Source: an uncultured Treponema sp. | GTDB lineage: Bacteria > Spirochaetota > Spirochaetia > Treponematales > Treponemataceae | Direction: 5' to 3' | DNA length: 32,744 nt | Assembly: GCA_944389965.1 (NCBI GenBank) | Contig: CALXOI010000012.1 | Coordinates: 1-32,744 of the forward strand | Shown here: positions 31,214 to 32,744 of the stretch, one piece after another | Layout: each line of letters opens with the position of its first letter | Position numbering within the stretch: the first letter of the stretch is position 1 | Program-made: the position numbers and the translations under genes | Notes under the pieces: generated by a model | Seen by the model: the letters and a program-made list of their open reading frames with translations, nothing else | Database searches by the model: none | Told to the model about the DNA's origin: nothing

Positions 31214-32744
31214 GAGACTACATTTTCACTGGACCAGTTATTCATGAACAGGGTAAATTCTTCTACCGGTAGCGGCTGGGAATAAATGAATCCCTGTATA
31301 ATATCACACTCTGCATCCTGCAGGAACATTGCTTGGGAACTTGTTTCAATGCCTTCTGCCACGACCTGCATATCAAGCTGTTTTGCCATTGAGATTACCG
31401 ATGCAATGATCCGGCTGTTTCGGATTTTTTTGTATGGATCAAATCTGAAAAAAACCTTATCCATTTTTAAGACATCAGCAGGAATATCTCCTAAAGCATT
31501 AAGGGATGAATATCCGCTTCCAAAATCATCAATTGAACAGGTAAAACCTGCTTCATGTATTTTCTGGATAACAGTTCCCATTATTTTCAACTGTTCAAAT
31601 GCCATAGATTCTGTGATTTCAAATTCAAGAAATGTTGCAGGAATACCGTATTTTTTTCTGATAGCAATAAAGTCATCTAAAAACCGGGGATTATATAAGT
31701 GGATCCGGGATAAATTAACTGAAATAGGAATAAGCGGCTTATCCTGTTGCATTTGTTTCTGGAGAAATATACACGCCTGTTCAAATAATTCCAAATCAAT
31801 CCGGGTGATAAAACCGTTCTTTTCAAAGACGGGGATAAATTCCCCTGGCGACATGAATCCGTACACCGGGGATTGCCACCGAACTAATGCCTCTGCGCCT
31901 ACGACGGTTCCTGTCTGGATATTAATTTTTGGCTGCAGGTACATTTTGAATTCTTTATTTCGCAAAGCCTGCTCCATGCAGTTTTCTAATTCCCGCTCAT
32001 GAGTCTGCCGGGTAAGTTCTGCATCATTGAAAAACTCATACGTAAAAAGCTTTGTTGTTTTCTGATCCTGTGCAGTTTTCCGGGCGATATTACTGCGATC
32101 TTTAATTGTCATAAAACTGAGCCATCCGTTCGGAATTGTATAAAATCCGGCTTTAATTCTCAAATAATATTTATCTTGGCGGGAGTTATTGAATCCGTTT
32201 AAGGCTGCTGCAAATTCTGATAATGTAAGAACCATTTGTTCTGGTGATTTCGTTTTGACCAGCATAGCAAAGACATCGGCATTGACTCTGCACATGATGT
32301 CTTCCGGTTCAAGGAATTTCTGTAACACAGTATACATATGTATCAAAACTGCGTTACCTCCGCCGCCTCCGTTCATATCATTGATAAGTTTAAAACCATA
32401 AAGATCAAGGGATATATAGGTGTATGTCTCAGGATCTGCCTTTCTGATACGTTCCCGGGCAAGTTGTTCGAATTTTGCATTGCTCATTCCTCCGGTTATC
32501 GGGTCCGTATACAGAATATTTTCCAATGATTTACGGTATTGTTCTGTTTTGTTTTGAAATAAAATAGTAATGATACAGGCAAGACTAATAATAAGAACCC
32601 CGATTAGACCGAAATATCCGGGTATCCGGTAAAATTCCATCTGGAGAGAATCTGTTGGTAAAATTATCAGTAAATACCAGTCAGCAAAATCTAAAGGTAG
32701 ATAATATAGTAATCTCTCTGTATTGTCAGGTAGTCGGTAATAGA
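31207..32744 (-). CDS. membrane-anchored protein with degenerate GGDEF and intact EAL domain (partial, 5' end outside)
   Basis: The frame is open to the right edge, so the start lies outside; at least 511 residues are encoded here. The first visible part reads DWYLLIILPTDSLQ, the end of an extracytoplasmic sensor, then a membrane helix (GLIGVLIISLACIITILF), then a GGDEF domain whose signature is NADVF instead of GGDEF, so it is unlikely to make cyclic di-GMP. The C-terminal EAL domain has GAEALVRW, ISVNLSRIH, FEITESMAFE, SIDDFGSGYSSL, KMDKVF and AEGIET. These are the residues needed for metal binding and catalysis, so it may be an active cyclic di-GMP phosphodiesterase with the GGDEF part acting as a sensor. 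It converges on the GNAT gene with a 7-base overlap. Confidence 0.9.
   Translation of the reverse strand, partial: YYRLPDNTERLLYYLPLDFADWYLLIILPTDSLQMEFYRIPGYFGLIGVLIISLACIITILFQNKTEQYRKSLENILYTDPITGGMSNAKFEQLARERIRKADPETYTYISLDLYGFKLINDMNGGGGGNAVLIHMYTVLQKFLEPEDIMCRVNADVFAMLVKTKSPEQMVLTLSEFAAALNGFNNSRQDKYYLRIKAGFYTIPNGWLSFMTIKDRSNIARKTAQDQKTTKLFTYEFFNDAELTRQTHERELENCMEQALRNKEFKMYLQPKINIQTGTVVGAEALVRWQSPVYGFMSPGEFIPVFEKNGFITRIDLELFEQACIFLQKQMQQDKPLIPISVNLSRIHLYNPRFLDDFIAIRKKYGIPATFLEFEITESMAFEQLKIMGTVIQKIHEAGFTCSIDDFGSGYSSLNALGDIPADVLKMDKVFFRFDPYKKIRNSRIIASVISMAKQLDMQVVAEGIETSSQAMFLQDAECDIIQGFIYSQPLPVEEFTLFMNNWSSENVVSQ

Noticed and set aside
1-32744. CRISPR arrays, insertion sequences, prophage genes, rRNA
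   Set aside because: No regularly spaced repeats, transposase or integrase motifs, phage genes or rRNA sequence were seen on either strand.

Overview
The window looks like chromosomal DNA of a spirochaete, most likely a Treponema-like host-associated species. This placement is my inference from gene content, not from a database search. The genes suggest a diderm with an outer-membrane beta-barrel protein, a MurA that carries Asp in place of the catalytic Cys, a SpoIIE-type phosphatase, a STAS protein with an added zinc ribbon, and a spirochaete-style membrane-protein pair. CCGG, often as ACCGGT, is strikingly frequent throughout. There is no prophage, insertion sequence or CRISPR array.

Layout. 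1-1613: the tail of a sigma-54-dependent regulator converges on trmJ, which is divergent from a short-chain dehydrogenase. 1614-5409: a textbook promoter drives the STAS/zinc-ribbon protein, followed by a strong terminator. Next comes an AT-rich gap with DnaA-box-like 9-mers, then two overlapping polytopic membrane genes with LptF/LptG-like topology, the second carrying a TPR-like insert. 5423-13962 (minus strand): a long co-directional run parA-parB-rmlA-rmlC-rmlD-rmlB-pepT-TSCPD protein-murA. It combines chromosome segregation, dTDP-L-rhamnose synthesis, peptide breakdown and the first step of peptidoglycan synthesis.

14050-19451: a SAM methyltransferase with a low-complexity tail, a MATE transporter gene broken by one base in an A7 tract, and a membrane-anchored SpoIIE/PP2C phosphatase. 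19652-25563 (plus strand): an unknown alpha-helical protein, then proA-proB-proC (glutamate to proline), a DUF2156 protein and a divergent threonine-synthase-like enzyme. 25564-27617: an outer-membrane barrel gene, a long non-coding stretch with hairpins and a possible decayed gene, and tRNA-Cys. 27618-32744: trxB, a secreted NagZ-like GH3 enzyme, a GNAT acetyltransferase and, converging on them, a degenerate-GGDEF/EAL protein running off the right edge.

The most notable patterns are these: at least six promoter-proximal genes have a -10 hexamer only 6-7 bases before the ATG and no Shine-Dalgarno, suggesting leaderless mRNAs, whereas operon-internal genes have good Shine-Dalgarno sequences. 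The others are the Asp-type MurA, the LptFG-like/TPR pair, the DnaA-box cluster, and the homopolymer frameshift in the MATE gene.
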